From an uncultured Eubacteriales bacterium (GTDB lineage: Bacteria > Bacillota > Clostridia > Peptostreptococcales > Anaerovoracaceae), in the NCBI GenBank assembly GCA_905206455.1, contig CAJLHL010000060.1, positions 1 to 14,593 of the forward strand: DNA of 14,593 nt, read 5' to 3'. The stretch's first letter is position 1. The number at the start of each line of letters is the position of its first letter. Under the pieces are notes generated by a model. It saw nothing but the letters and a program-made list of their open reading frames with translations. It was not told the origin of the DNA and ran no database searches. Of the stretch, positions 1 through 7,109 are shown one piece after another. A program made the translations under genes and the position numbers.

Positions 1-264
1 TCAAAAGGGGTATTGGGATTAGAGATTAATATAAGGTTATCAGGGGGATAACCACGCATTTATTATAACAAAATGACTATAAAAATCAATACTTCGTTTC
101 AAAATATTTCATTTTTCAGTGTTAAATATGACATTTCTTGCATTTCTTTATGCAATATATACATATTCTTAAGAATATAGCTCGATTTTATTTTACTTTT
201 AAATCGTTTTCTTTCCTCTTTTCACAACTGTTTTTTCACAAAACTGAAAAAATTTCTTCATCGT
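1..264. other. AT-rich intergenic region with palindromes and a possible outward promoter
   Basis: This stretch downstream of the histidine kinase has no credible ORF and is much richer in A/T than the rest of the window. It holds a 7-bp stem with a 5-nt loop at 35-53 (GGTTATC/GATAACC), a 6-bp stem at 138-155 (TTGCAT/ATGCAA) and a perfect 16-bp palindrome at 163-178 (ATATTCTT/AAGAATAT). On the minus strand a TATAAT box (62-67) lies 16 nt from a TTGATT box (84-89), so transcription could run leftward out of the window and begin close to the 35-53 hairpin. I see no canonical GC-rich terminator for the kinase gene here. Confidence 0.5.
62..89 (-). promoter_or_regulatory. Possible leftward promoter toward a gene outside the window
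   Basis: The minus strand shows TTGATT at 84-89 and a perfect TATAAT at 62-67, separated by 16 nt. The DNA around is AT-rich, so a chance match is quite possible. The start point would fall near 55, just before the hairpin at 35-53. Confidence 0.3.
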
Positions 265-3200
265 TCAGCTTCCCCATTCTCTCTTCAGAACTTTAGAAAG
301 TTCCTGAAAATCCACCGGCTTCGCCAGATGTCCGTTCATGCCGCTGGCGATAGCCTCCGACACATCATTAGCGAAAGCATTGGCTGTCATCGCGTAGATG
401 GGTACGCTGAGCGCGTCCTCCCGGCGGCAGGCCCGAATCGCCTTCGCTGCTTCGTAACCGTTCATCACCGGCATTTGGATATCCATCAGAATCGCTCGAT
501 ATTCCTGTTCCTTTGAAGCCAGAAACTTCTCTACCGCTTCCCGCCCGTTTTTAGCTATATCGATTTCCAAGTTCCGCATTTTCAGCAGTGTGACTGCGAT
601 TTCCTGATTCAGCTCGTTATCTTCCACCAGAAGAACCTTTTCCCCGTCAAAGACGATCTCTCTTTCTCTCTGCTCTTTCGGTTCCTGAATGCTTTCCAAA
701 ATCGCCCGGAGATTATTTGAAAAAATCGGTTTAGACAGAAAAAAATCAACTCCCGCCGCCCGGGCCTCTTCTTCGATATCGCTCCAGTCATAGGCCGACA
801 TGATCACGACGAGAAGATCTCTGCCCGCCACCTTGCGCATTTGCCGAACCGTGGCGACTCCGTCCAGTTCGGACATTTTCCAGTCTACGATAACGATATT
901 GTACAAATTTTCTTCATCTCTGCTCTTTTTCAGCAGGCGGATTCCGTCGCAACCGCTGCCCGCGCAGTCGGCCTTCAGTCCCATCTCGCGCAGCAGTATC
1001 GACGCATGCTCGCAGACTGCAGCGTCGTCGTCCACCAGTAAAATGCGAAGATCTCGATCTCCCACGACCTGCGTGTTCTTTGCCGGGAAGCCCGCTCCTT
1101 CCACCCGCTTCAGAGGCAATTCTACGGTAAAACAGCTGCCTTTTCCATAGGTACTGCTGACGGTAATACTGCCGTTCATCAGATGGACCAGATTCTGCGT
1201 GATAGCGAGACCCAAACCGGAACCGGTGCTGCCGCTGGCATTTGACCCCTGACAAAACGGCTCAAAAATCTTCTCCAGGTATTCCGGCTCGATCCCTGCG
1301 CCGTTGTCAGAAACAGCAAATTTCATCATCGTAATTCCATTTGCCGCCGGGTTTGAAAAAACTTCCATCAAAACCCATCCACCGTCCGGAGTATATTTGT
1401 GCGCGTTGCTCAGGACATTCAGGAGAATTTGTTTCAGCCTCAGTTCATCGCCTGCATATATCTGATCGAAGTCTCCCGAAACGCGAATCCCAAAATCCTG
1501 CCGCCGCTCCTGAGCCTGTGCGGAACTGATCGCCGCGAGACTTTTTATCATCTCCTGAAAATCGAAAACCTCCTGACGTATCGACATCTTTCCCCTTTCG
1601 ATACGCGAAAGATCCAAAATGTCATTGATTAACCCCAACAGATAACGGGAGGAAGATGCGATTTTCATCAGACATTCCTCTACCTTCTTCGAATCGCTGA
1701 GATGAGCGGCCGCAATAGCCGTCATACCGATGATCGCATTCATCGGCGTCCGTATATCATGACTCATGCGCGACAGAAAATCTGTTTTCGCGTCGTTAGC
1801 CTGTTTTGCCAGATACAGCGCATCCTCCAATATCTGGCGGTTTTCCTCCTCCTTTTTTCGAGCGTCATCGATATTCCGCAGAAAAATCATGATATCTCTG
1901 ATCTCTCCGCTGTTTTCGATCAGCTGAACCTGCAGCATCATCCAGATCGATCGCCCCTCCGGGGTGACTTCCGGATATTCCATCGTCAGACGGGTTTCTC
2001 CTGCGTCAAAAGCCCTCTTCATCGGCTCGAGAAAAAACTTATTTTTAAAAGCTTCTCTGTAATCCGGGTGCACATATTTACGGTATGCCGTCTGAAAAAA
2101 CTGCTCCAGCGTCTCATATTTGCAGTTGAAAGGCGCCTTTGCCTCTCCTTCTTTCCAGACATAAATGGTATTCTGATACAGATCCGCTTCGTAAATCGCT
2201 TCATACAGGCCGCTGACGGAAGTCACGAAACGCTGCGCAGCATGGCGTTTTTCCCGCTCCGCCTCCTCCATGACGCGCTGCGCGCTGAGAATCGCTTCTT
2301 TGAGTTCGCTGATCTGCCGAAGCGTTCCGATCACTTTATTTACTCTGCCCCCGCTCCTCATGTGATTTACCTGGACATAGTACCATTCCGGCGGCTGTGT
2401 GTGATCTGCAGACGGCCAGATCTGCAGTTCCGCTTCATTTAATCCGCCGTTCAGAATCTGACAGAGCTTATGATAGTTTTCTCTGTCGCAGGCTCGGGAT
2501 TCTTTCATACGCTTCAGATAGAGCGGAACGATTTCAGTGGAATCATTCATATTGCGCTGAATAAAGAAATCTCCGGTATCCGGATAATACTCAAAAACGG
2601 CGTCCGCCGCACTCTGTGTGAGAATCCGGTATTTTTCCCTTTCCTGTTTCAACTGCTCCTGCGCGCGGTGGCGTTCGCTGATATCCAGGAGAATAAACTG
2701 ATAGACCGGCCATTCATTCTTGATTCCGATCTTTTTGCCCGCACAATACATCCACAGTTTGTCCCCATTCTCACCGATCAGCGGAATTTCCAGAAAAATA
2801 TCGGAACCCTGGCGCACCAGCGTCATAGCCTCCTTCATGATCTGCTCGCGATCCTCCGGCCATATCAGCTCCCCGAGAAAATCGCCTTTTTCGATTCTTA
2901 AAAGCCCCTGAAGATTTGTGCTCATGTTCAAAATGACGGGATTCTCTGACATCAGACATTTGATCGCACCGCCCGGCAGACTGTCATAAGTCACTCTGCG
3001 CTCCAAAAGAAGCCGTTCTTCCATCTGTTTCTCATCATCGACAGAATGACAGAAGGCGATTCCGAGAATGTCGCCAGCTTCCGGGTCGTCTGCTTTAATG
3101 ACGGTCATTTCCAGCCAATGATACTCTCCGTCCGTCATCAGATAACGATAAGTATAGGATCGCTGCGTCATACCATTCCGCCAGTCTTGCATTATCTGCC

Positions 3201-3768
3201 GCGGTTCAAAAATCTTTCGGAACTTTTCTCGGTAATCGGGATGAATCTGCACCAGATTATACTCTAAGAGATGATCGATATCGCCGTGTTCCTCCGGCAC
3301 GCCCACCCGCGGCTGATCGAAGTTCAGATAGCGATAGGAATTTTCCGTATAATTGAACAGATAGACGACAGGATAGACCTGAGACACCACAGCGGACAGA
3401 TATTCCCGCTCGATAAGAAGTCTCTTTTCTTCTTTCGTATGACGGTGCGGCGACGCGGTGACCAGATATGCCGTTTCATCTTCCCAGAGGATCAGTTCGG
3501 CATACACATCCGCCCGTTCGCCCCCCGGAAGCACCATTCCGATCGCAGAGAGATACTTCCTCTTCTCCTGCTTCGCTTCGTACAGAGGACAGACCGCGCA
3601 GTCAGAAGACCACAGACGGCAGAATTTTACCCCCGCTTCTGTCACCTCCACCAGTTCCTTCATTTTATCATTGCTGTACAGAATCTTGTGATTATATGCG
3701 TGAACCACACAGACAGCCGTCGCTCCCAGATGATTCAGAAGTACTTTGGAATCGATTTCCTTTGCCAT
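265..3768 (-). CDS. Cytoplasmic multi-PAS hybrid sensor histidine kinase with two receiver domains
   Basis: This 1167-residue hybrid kinase has no signal peptide or membrane segment, so it should sense a cytoplasmic signal. The first ~635 residues look like about five PAS-type folds (roughly 10-105, 125-245, 262-365, 385-488, 513-635). The second and fifth share an HPDYRE motif (176-181 and 567-572), suggesting internal duplication. The first carries a Cys cluster, C50, C57 and C60. The kinase core has the H box with His670 (SHDIRTPMN), N box near Asn788, G1 at 821-825 (DNGAG), F box 835-838 and G2 849-856 (GSGLGLAI). Receiver 1 has D913-D915, phospho-acceptor Asp962, Ser991 and Lys1013. Receiver 2 has Asp1050, Asp1096, Thr1128 and Lys1150. 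No Hpt or DNA-binding domain is present, so output needs a partner outside the window. The start is set by AGGAG seven nt upstream. The gene lies 16 nt after the aldo/keto reductase stop, implying co-transcription. The ligand is unknown. Confidence 0.95.
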   Translation of the reverse strand: MAKEIDSKVLLNHLGATAVCVVHAYNHKILYSNDKMKELVEVTEAGVKFCRLWSSDCAVCPLYEAKQEKRKYLSAIGMVLPGGERADVYAELILWEDETAYLVTASPHRHTKEEKRLLIEREYLSAVVSQVYPVVYLFNYTENSYRYLNFDQPRVGVPEEHGDIDHLLEYNLVQIHPDYREKFRKIFEPRQIMQDWRNGMTQRSYTYRYLMTDGEYHWLEMTVIKADDPEAGDILGIAFCHSVDDEKQMEERLLLERRVTYDSLPGGAIKCLMSENPVILNMSTNLQGLLRIEKGDFLGELIWPEDREQIMKEAMTLVRQGSDIFLEIPLIGENGDKLWMYCAGKKIGIKNEWPVYQFILLDISERHRAQEQLKQEREKYRILTQSAADAVFEYYPDTGDFFIQRNMNDSTEIVPLYLKRMKESRACDRENYHKLCQILNGGLNEAELQIWPSADHTQPPEWYYVQVNHMRSGGRVNKVIGTLRQISELKEAILSAQRVMEEAEREKRHAAQRFVTSVSGLYEAIYEADLYQNTIYVWKEGEAKAPFNCKYETLEQFFQTAYRKYVHPDYREAFKNKFFLEPMKRAFDAGETRLTMEYPEVTPEGRSIWMMLQVQLIENSGEIRDIMIFLRNIDDARKKEEENRQILEDALYLAKQANDAKTDFLSRMSHDIRTPMNAIIGMTAIAAAHLSDSKKVEECLMKIASSSRYLLGLINDILDLSRIERGKMSIRQEVFDFQEMIKSLAAISSAQAQERRQDFGIRVSGDFDQIYAGDELRLKQILLNVLSNAHKYTPDGGWVLMEVFSNPAANGITMMKFAVSDNGAGIEPEYLEKIFEPFCQGSNASGSTGSGLGLAITQNLVHLMNGSITVSSTYGKGSCFTVELPLKRVEGAGFPAKNTQVVGDRDLRILLVDDDAAVCEHASILLREMGLKADCAGSGCDGIRLLKKSRDEENLYNIVIVDWKMSELDGVATVRQMRKVAGRDLLVVIMSAYDWSDIEEEARAAGVDFFLSKPIFSNNLRAILESIQEPKEQREREIVFDGEKVLLVEDNELNQEIAVTLLKMRNLEIDIAKNGREAVEKFLASKEQEYRAILMDIQMPVMNGYEAAKAIRACRREDALSVPIYAMTANAFANDVSEAIASGMNGHLAKPVDFQELSKVLKREWGS

Positions 3769-3784
3769 CAGAAGGCTCCTCTCT

Positions 3785-4903
3785 TTACAGCAATTTCAGG
3801 CTCACTTTCTGAAGCTCTTTACTGATCGCAATATGCTGCGGACAGACCGCCTCACAGCTTCCGCACTGCACACAGTCATAAGCGTGTTTCATGCCGTGAT
3901 CGCTGACGAGCCACTTCTCCTGTCTCTGCGCCGCTTCTTTGTCTCCGTACAAAGTCAGAGAATTCATCGCGGCGAAGGATCCGGAGATTCCGATGCCCAG
4001 AGGACAGACCTTCGCACAGTAATCACAGGAAGTGCAGGGAATCAGAGGAATTGCATTCAGAGCTTTCTGCGCCGCGTCAAGTGTACGCTGTTCTGTTTCA
4101 CTGAGCCCCTTAAAATCTTTCATACATGCCAGATTATCTTTCATCTGCTCCATGTTGCTCATTCCGGACAGGACGGTGATCACGCCGTCCAGATTTGCCG
4201 CAAAACGGATTGCCCAGGACGCCGCAGAGGATTCCGGCTCCGCTTCTCTGAGAATTGCCTCTACAGAAGCCGGAGGGGAAGCAAGCATCCCTCCTTTTAC
4301 CGGTTCCATGATGATGACGGGCTTGCCGTGCTTTCTCGCCACCTCATAACAGGCTCTCGACTGAATCGCAGGATTTTCCCAGTCGGCATAATTGATCTGA
4401 AGCTGAACGAACTCCATCTCCGGATGAGCAGTCAGAATTTCATCCAGTTCCTCCGCTGTGGAATGGAAAGAAAAACCCGCATGCTTAATCAGCCCTTCTT
4501 CTTTTTTCTTCTGAATCCAACTCCACAGATCAAAATCATCAAAGAAATGAGTGCGGCCTTCTCCGAGATTATGGAGCAGATAATAATCGAAATATCCCGC
4601 TCCGGTCTGTTTTAAAGATACATCGAACTGCGCCTCCGCATCCTCCTTTGTCTTACAGTCGATCCAGGCGGCGTTTTTTGTAGCCAGCTGAAAAGATTCC
4701 CTCGGATAACGCTCCACCAAAGCCTGACGGGCGGCGTCCTCACTGCCTTCATAAGCCCAGGCTGTGTCGAAATAGGTAAATCCTGCTTCCATAAACAGAT
4801 CCACCATTTCTTTCACCTGCTCGATATCTATCGCGTCTTCCTTCTGCGGCAGCCGCATGAGACCAAAACCTAATTTTTTTATTTCTTCACCTAAATAAGC
4901 CAT
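3785..4903 (-). CDS. Aldo/keto reductase with C-terminal double 4Fe-4S ferredoxin domain
   Basis: The 372-residue product belongs to the predicted oxidoreductases that fuse an AKR barrel to a bacterial ferredoxin domain. The AKR tetrad is visible as Asp46, Tyr51 (FDTAWAY), Lys76 (LATK) and His111 (LLHN). The NADPH-side motifs MEPVKGGM (199-206) and LSGMSNMEQM (245-254) are intact. Two 4Fe-4S cysteine sets follow: C290/C293/C296/C300 and C344/C347/C350/C354. Such enzymes are cytoplasmic and probably couple carbonyl reduction to an iron-sulfur electron carrier; the substrate cannot be read from sequence. I chose the ATG at 4903 because AGGAGG (4912-4917) lies 8 nt upstream and the family N-terminus (LGFGLMRLP) follows at once. 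A GTG at 4957 would add 18 unconserved residues. The gene heads an operon with the histidine kinase and is a diverged paralogue of the reductase at 5353-6534. Confidence 0.93.
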   Translation of the reverse strand: MAYLGEEIKKLGFGLMRLPQKEDAIDIEQVKEMVDLFMEAGFTYFDTAWAYEGSEDAARQALVERYPRESFQLATKNAAWIDCKTKEDAEAQFDVSLKQTGAGYFDYYLLHNLGEGRTHFFDDFDLWSWIQKKKEEGLIKHAGFSFHSTAEELDEILTAHPEMEFVQLQINYADWENPAIQSRACYEVARKHGKPVIIMEPVKGGMLASPPASVEAILREAEPESSAASWAIRFAANLDGVITVLSGMSNMEQMKDNLACMKDFKGLSETEQRTLDAAQKALNAIPLIPCTSCDYCAKVCPLGIGISGSFAAMNSLTLYGDKEAAQRQEKWLVSDHGMKHAYDCVQCGSCEAVCPQHIAISKELQKVSLKLL

Positions 4904-4990
4904 ATCGTCATCCTCCTGAATCATCAGCTTTACAGTTTCTCCCGGCGCTCCGCGCACAGAAAAACTGCTGTCATAATCCTTTCGGGTATT

Positions 4991-5019
4991 ATTGTACCAT
5001 AAGCGCTAAGCTCTGTCTG
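4991..5019 (-). promoter_or_regulatory. Promoter-like boxes in repeat copy 1, candidate promoter of the AKR-kinase operon
   Basis: On the minus strand CAGACA (5014-5019) and TACAAT (4991-4996) are separated by 17 nt. Transcription would start near 4984, about 80 nt before the reductase ATG at 4903. The -35 matches the consensus in four of six positions and the -10 in five. The -35 and spacer lie inside the 61-bp repeat and the -10 straddles its edge. Confidence 0.45.
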
Positions 5020-5055
5020 CGCCTTTCGGCTTGCCAATCTCTAAGCGCTCTGGGC
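4995..5055. repeat. 61-bp direct repeat, copy 1
   Basis: This copy matches 5116-5176 at 60 of 61 positions; the only difference is C at 5048 versus T at 5169. The two copies are 121 bp apart in phase. The unit contains AGCGCT at 5002-5007 and 5044-5049, which can pair with each other, and a small GCC-GAAA-GGC hairpin on the minus strand. Two nt to the right begins a looser 38-nt block (5058-5095) that recurs at 5265-5302. Confidence 0.9.
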
Positions 5056-5115
5056 ATCTGTTGCACCGCTGATCTGTCCTCGCTTTCGCTCGTCATTCTC
5101 AGGGTGCAGACATCA

Positions 5116-5176
5116 TACCATAAGCGCTAAGCTCTGTCTGCGCCTTTCGGCTTGCCAATCTCTAAGCGTTCTGGGC
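5116..5176. repeat. 61-bp direct repeat, copy 2
   Basis: This is the second copy of the 61-bp unit. On the minus strand it carries CAGACA (5135-5140), 17 nt from TATGAT (5112-5117), the same promoter-like layout as copy 1. Here the associated 38-nt block (5265-5302) is separated from the repeat by 88 nt instead of 2 nt, so this copy looks like a longer version of the same modular element. Confidence 0.9.
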
Positions 5177-5264
5177 CGCAGTATCTTCCTCAAAATCAAA
5201 GATTTTGGGAACATTTGCATGAGACCTTCCGCTGTCTGCGCTGCAAACAGGGACAGGACTTCAC

Positions 5265-5302
5265 CTGTTGCACTGCCGCCCCTTCTGAACTTTCGCTCGT
5301 CA
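5265..5302. repeat. Diverged 38-nt block shared with 5058-5095
   Basis: Aligned without gaps, this block and 5058-5095 agree at 28 of 38 positions, including CTGTTGCAC at one end and the 13-nt CTTTCGCTCGTCA at the other. Each lies on the same side of a 61-bp repeat copy, so the two blocks are probably parts of one modular repeat family. Confidence 0.6.
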
Positions 5303-5305
5303 GAC

Positions 5306-5340
5306 AAAAAATCCCCCGAAGAACCGAATCTCCGAAGGAT
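5306..5340 (-). terminator. Intrinsic terminator of the second aldo/keto reductase gene
   Basis: Starting 12 nt past the stop codon, the minus strand can form an 11-bp stem (5330-5340 with 5311-5321, several G-U pairs) with an 8-nt loop, followed by a run of T at 5311-5306. It should separate this gene from the downstream reductase-kinase operon. Confidence 0.7.
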
Positions 5341-5352
5341 CGGTGCGGCAGA

Positions 5353-6534
5353 TTATCTGAGTTTTTTCGCCTCTTCTTCTCTCTGCCTGCAAACTTCTTC
5401 CCAGCTGGGAAGCTTTTTCAGTTCTTCTGTCAGACCTCTCATAGCCGCCGGAATGTCGATGTTCTGAGGACAGATCTTCGTACACTTTCCACAGGCGATG
5501 CAGGCGGAAGATCGCTTCTCTTCAGAAAGGCCGTCCAGTCGTATCGCAGTGATCACTGCGGAATGAAACCGCAGTTCGTTATAGACAGACAGCAGCATAG
5601 GAATGTCCAGCTGCATCGGGCAGTCACCACAGCAATAGCGGCAGGCCGTGCACGGAACGGAATTTTTCATTCCCTCCGCCAGTTCCAGCAGCTTCTCCCT
5701 TTCCCCGTATGTCAGCGGTTTTTCCTCGCTGAAAGTCTTCGCATTTTCGACCATCTGCTGCATCTCAGACATACCGCTGAGTACCATCTTAACATTCGGA
5801 AGATCCTGGACAAAACGCAGCGCCCACGCCGCGCTGCTCTCTTCCGGGCGCATCTTTCTGAGACAGGCTTCTTCCTCCTGTGACAGACGGGCCAGCCGTC
5901 CGCCCCGGATAGGCTCCATCACCCATACTCCGATACCGCGGTCTGTCAGCATTTCATACTTTTCTTTGGCTTTCTGCAGTGTCCAGTCAAGATAGTTCAG
6001 CTGTATCTGGCAGAATTCCATATGTTCCCCCGCATACTCCAGAAACTCTTCCAGAATCTGTATGCTGCCATGACTGGAAAATCCCAGATGCCGGATTCTG
6101 CCCCGGCGCTTCTGCTCCGCAAAATACTCCAAAATTCCCCATTTCGCATCCGTGTAGACCTGAATCGAGTTTTCGTAGACATTGTGGAGGAGATAGAAAT
6201 CGAAATATTCCACGCCGCATTTTTTCAGTTGCTCCTCAAAGACAGCTTCCGGATCATAAGTACTGCTGAGCTGATGCCCCGGATACTTCGTCGCCAGATA
6301 ATAACTTTCTCTCGGATACCGGGACAGAGATTCTCCCATGACGATTTCCGACATTCCTCCGTGATAAGGATATGCGGTATCGAAATAATTCACTCCGCAC
6401 TTCATGGCATAATCTACCATCTCATTCACCTGTTTTCTGTCGATCTCTCCGCTTTCTTCCGAAAGCAGCGGCAGGCGCATGGCGCCGAATCCCAGACGGG
6501 GGAGAGTCAGACCTTTAAAATCATTTACCAGCAT
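5353..6534 (-). CDS. Second aldo/keto reductase with C-terminal double 4Fe-4S ferredoxin domain
   Basis: The 393-residue protein has the same architecture as the product of 3785-4903 and is a paralogue. The barrel shows FDTAYPYHGG with Asp52 and Tyr57, Lys83 (ATK) and His117 (LLHN), then MEPIRGG (206-212) and LSGMSEMQQM (252-261). The ferredoxin cysteines are C295/C298/C301/C305 and C345/C348/C351/C355, with an extra Cys302. The C-terminal tail beyond the second cluster is about 20 residues longer than in the paralogue and highly charged (EEVCRQREEEAKKLR). The start is ATG at 6534, 7 nt after AGGAG; an adjacent in-frame ATG at 6537 is only 4 nt away. Longer reading toward 6945 is unlikely, because it runs through the terminator hairpin and the promoter. 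The protein is probably a cytoplasmic oxidoreductase of unknown substrate, transcribed alone from a promoter near 6580 and ended by the hairpin at 5306-5340. Confidence 0.93.
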   Translation of the reverse strand: MLVNDFKGLTLPRLGFGAMRLPLLSEESGEIDRKQVNEMVDYAMKCGVNYFDTAYPYHGGMSEIVMGESLSRYPRESYYLATKYPGHQLSSTYDPEAVFEEQLKKCGVEYFDFYLLHNVYENSIQVYTDAKWGILEYFAEQKRRGRIRHLGFSSHGSIQILEEFLEYAGEHMEFCQIQLNYLDWTLQKAKEKYEMLTDRGIGVWVMEPIRGGRLARLSQEEEACLRKMRPEESSAAWALRFVQDLPNVKMVLSGMSEMQQMVENAKTFSEEKPLTYGEREKLLELAEGMKNSVPCTACRYCCGDCPMQLDIPMLLSVYNELRFHSAVITAIRLDGLSEEKRSSACIACGKCTKICPQNIDIPAAMRGLTEELKKLPSWEEVCRQREEEAKKLR

Positions 6535-6576
6535 CATTTTTCTCCTGTTCTTCATTTCAGAGCTGCAATTAAAAAA

Positions 6577-6614
6577 ATCATACCACAAATCACCGCTGTC
6601 GAAAACGGCGGTGA
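6577..6614 (-). promoter_or_regulatory. Promoter -10 box with an overlapping dyad, upstream of the second aldo/keto reductase
   Basis: A minus-strand TATGAT (6577-6582) lies about 43 nt before the start codon. Immediately upstream is an inverted repeat at 6590-6614: 9-nt arms TCACCGCTG/CGGCGGTGA (one G-T pair) around 7 nt. It covers roughly -15 to -40, where a repressor or activator would act. No good -35 is visible at 17 nt (TTTTCG), which would fit an activated promoter. The regulator is unknown. Confidence 0.45.
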
Positions 6615-6638
6615 TACACCGACAAAAACAGGCAAAAC

Positions 6639-6720
6639 AAAAAAGTCCGAAAACCGAAACCGCTTTCCAAAAGTCAGATTTAAAATCTGACGATGGAAAA
6701 TCGAATCCGGCCTTTCGGAC
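6639..6720 (-). terminator. Long imperfect hairpin terminator of azlCD
   Basis: Arms GTCCGAAA (6645-6652) and TTTCGGAC (6713-6720) pair perfectly and enclose further, nearly concentric pairing, including GTCAGATTT/AAATCTGAC at 6673-6691. On the minus strand the outer arm is followed directly by six T (6644-6639). It lies 90 nt past the azlD stop. A 76-nt stem-loop is longer than a usual terminator. Confidence 0.7.
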
Positions 6721-6809
6721 CGTTCTTTTCCTGTTATTCAGACTGAGGTTAAATTCCCGATAAATTCGAGCAGTCAGAGCAGTGAAACGATTCCACACCG
6801 TTTTGGCAG

Positions 6810-7109
6810 TCAAATCAGAGCGCCCGCGGCATAAACCACGAGAATCGCCGCCACGGCCACGACCACCAGACTCTGCTCGAAATACGCCAGAAGAATTGCG
6901 GTAAGCGTACCCGCAACAGCCGTTACGACGCTGCCTGTAGACCATAAAATCGACGGAAACGTCAGAGCGGAAAGCACCGCGTAAGGAACGTAATGCAGGA
7001 ACGACCTGATATATACATTATTGATCGGTCTTCGGAAAACCACCAGAGGAAAGACTCTCGGGATATAAGTGACGACCGCCATGACGATGATACTGATCAG
7101 CACTTTCAC
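6810..7109 (-). CDS. azlD: AzlD-like branched-chain amino acid transport subunit
   Basis: This is a 99-residue, very hydrophobic protein with about four membrane segments (near 3-22, 38-56, 60-76 and 80-98) and the typical AzlD opening with YIPRVFPLVVF (15-25). With AzlC it forms the two-component exporter family for branched-chain amino acids or related compounds in the cytoplasmic membrane (AzlCD of Bacillus, YgaZH of E. coli). The start is GTG at 7109, which overlaps the azlC stop by 4 nt (GTGA). A strong GGAGG lies 9 nt upstream inside azlC, so translation is coupled. The length is normal for the family. The actual exported substrate is not determined by sequence. Confidence 0.88.
   Translation of the reverse strand: MKVLISIIVMAVVTYIPRVFPLVVFRRPINNVYIRSFLHYVPYAVLSALTFPSILWSTGSVVTAVAGTLTAILLAYFEQSLVVVAVAAILVVYAAGALI

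Larger units (their letters stand above)
4904..5352. other. 450-bp gene-free region built of repeats, promoter-like boxes and a terminator
   Basis: Between the two aldo/keto reductase genes there is no convincing gene. The stretch holds two copies of a 61-bp repeat (4995-5055, 5116-5176), two copies of a weaker 38-nt block (5058-5095, 5265-5302), a small AT hairpin (5191-5207) and the terminator of the upstream reductase (5306-5340). Small minus-strand ORFs run through both repeat copies (4989-5096 with ATG, 35 aa; 5113-5307 with TTG, 64 aa) and share the C-terminal residues LRDWQAERRRQSLALMV. Their N-terminal halves read the shared blocks in different frames and neither has a good ribosome binding site, so I do not call them genes. 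Confidence 0.6.

Noticed and set aside
3746..4615. 289-aa plus-strand open frame across the aldo/keto reductase
   Set aside because: It is antisense to a protein with a full catalytic tetrad and ferredoxin cysteines, and has no start signal.
4995..5176. CRISPR array from the two direct repeats
   Set aside because: There are only two copies, the 61-bp units are too long, the intervening sequence is itself a diverged repeat block, and there are no cas genes.
5113..5307. 64-aa small protein with a TTG start in repeat copy 2
   Set aside because: The start lies in the T tract of the preceding terminator, and the part shared with copy 1 outside the 61-bp block is read in another frame. It is kept as a finding about the repeat instead.
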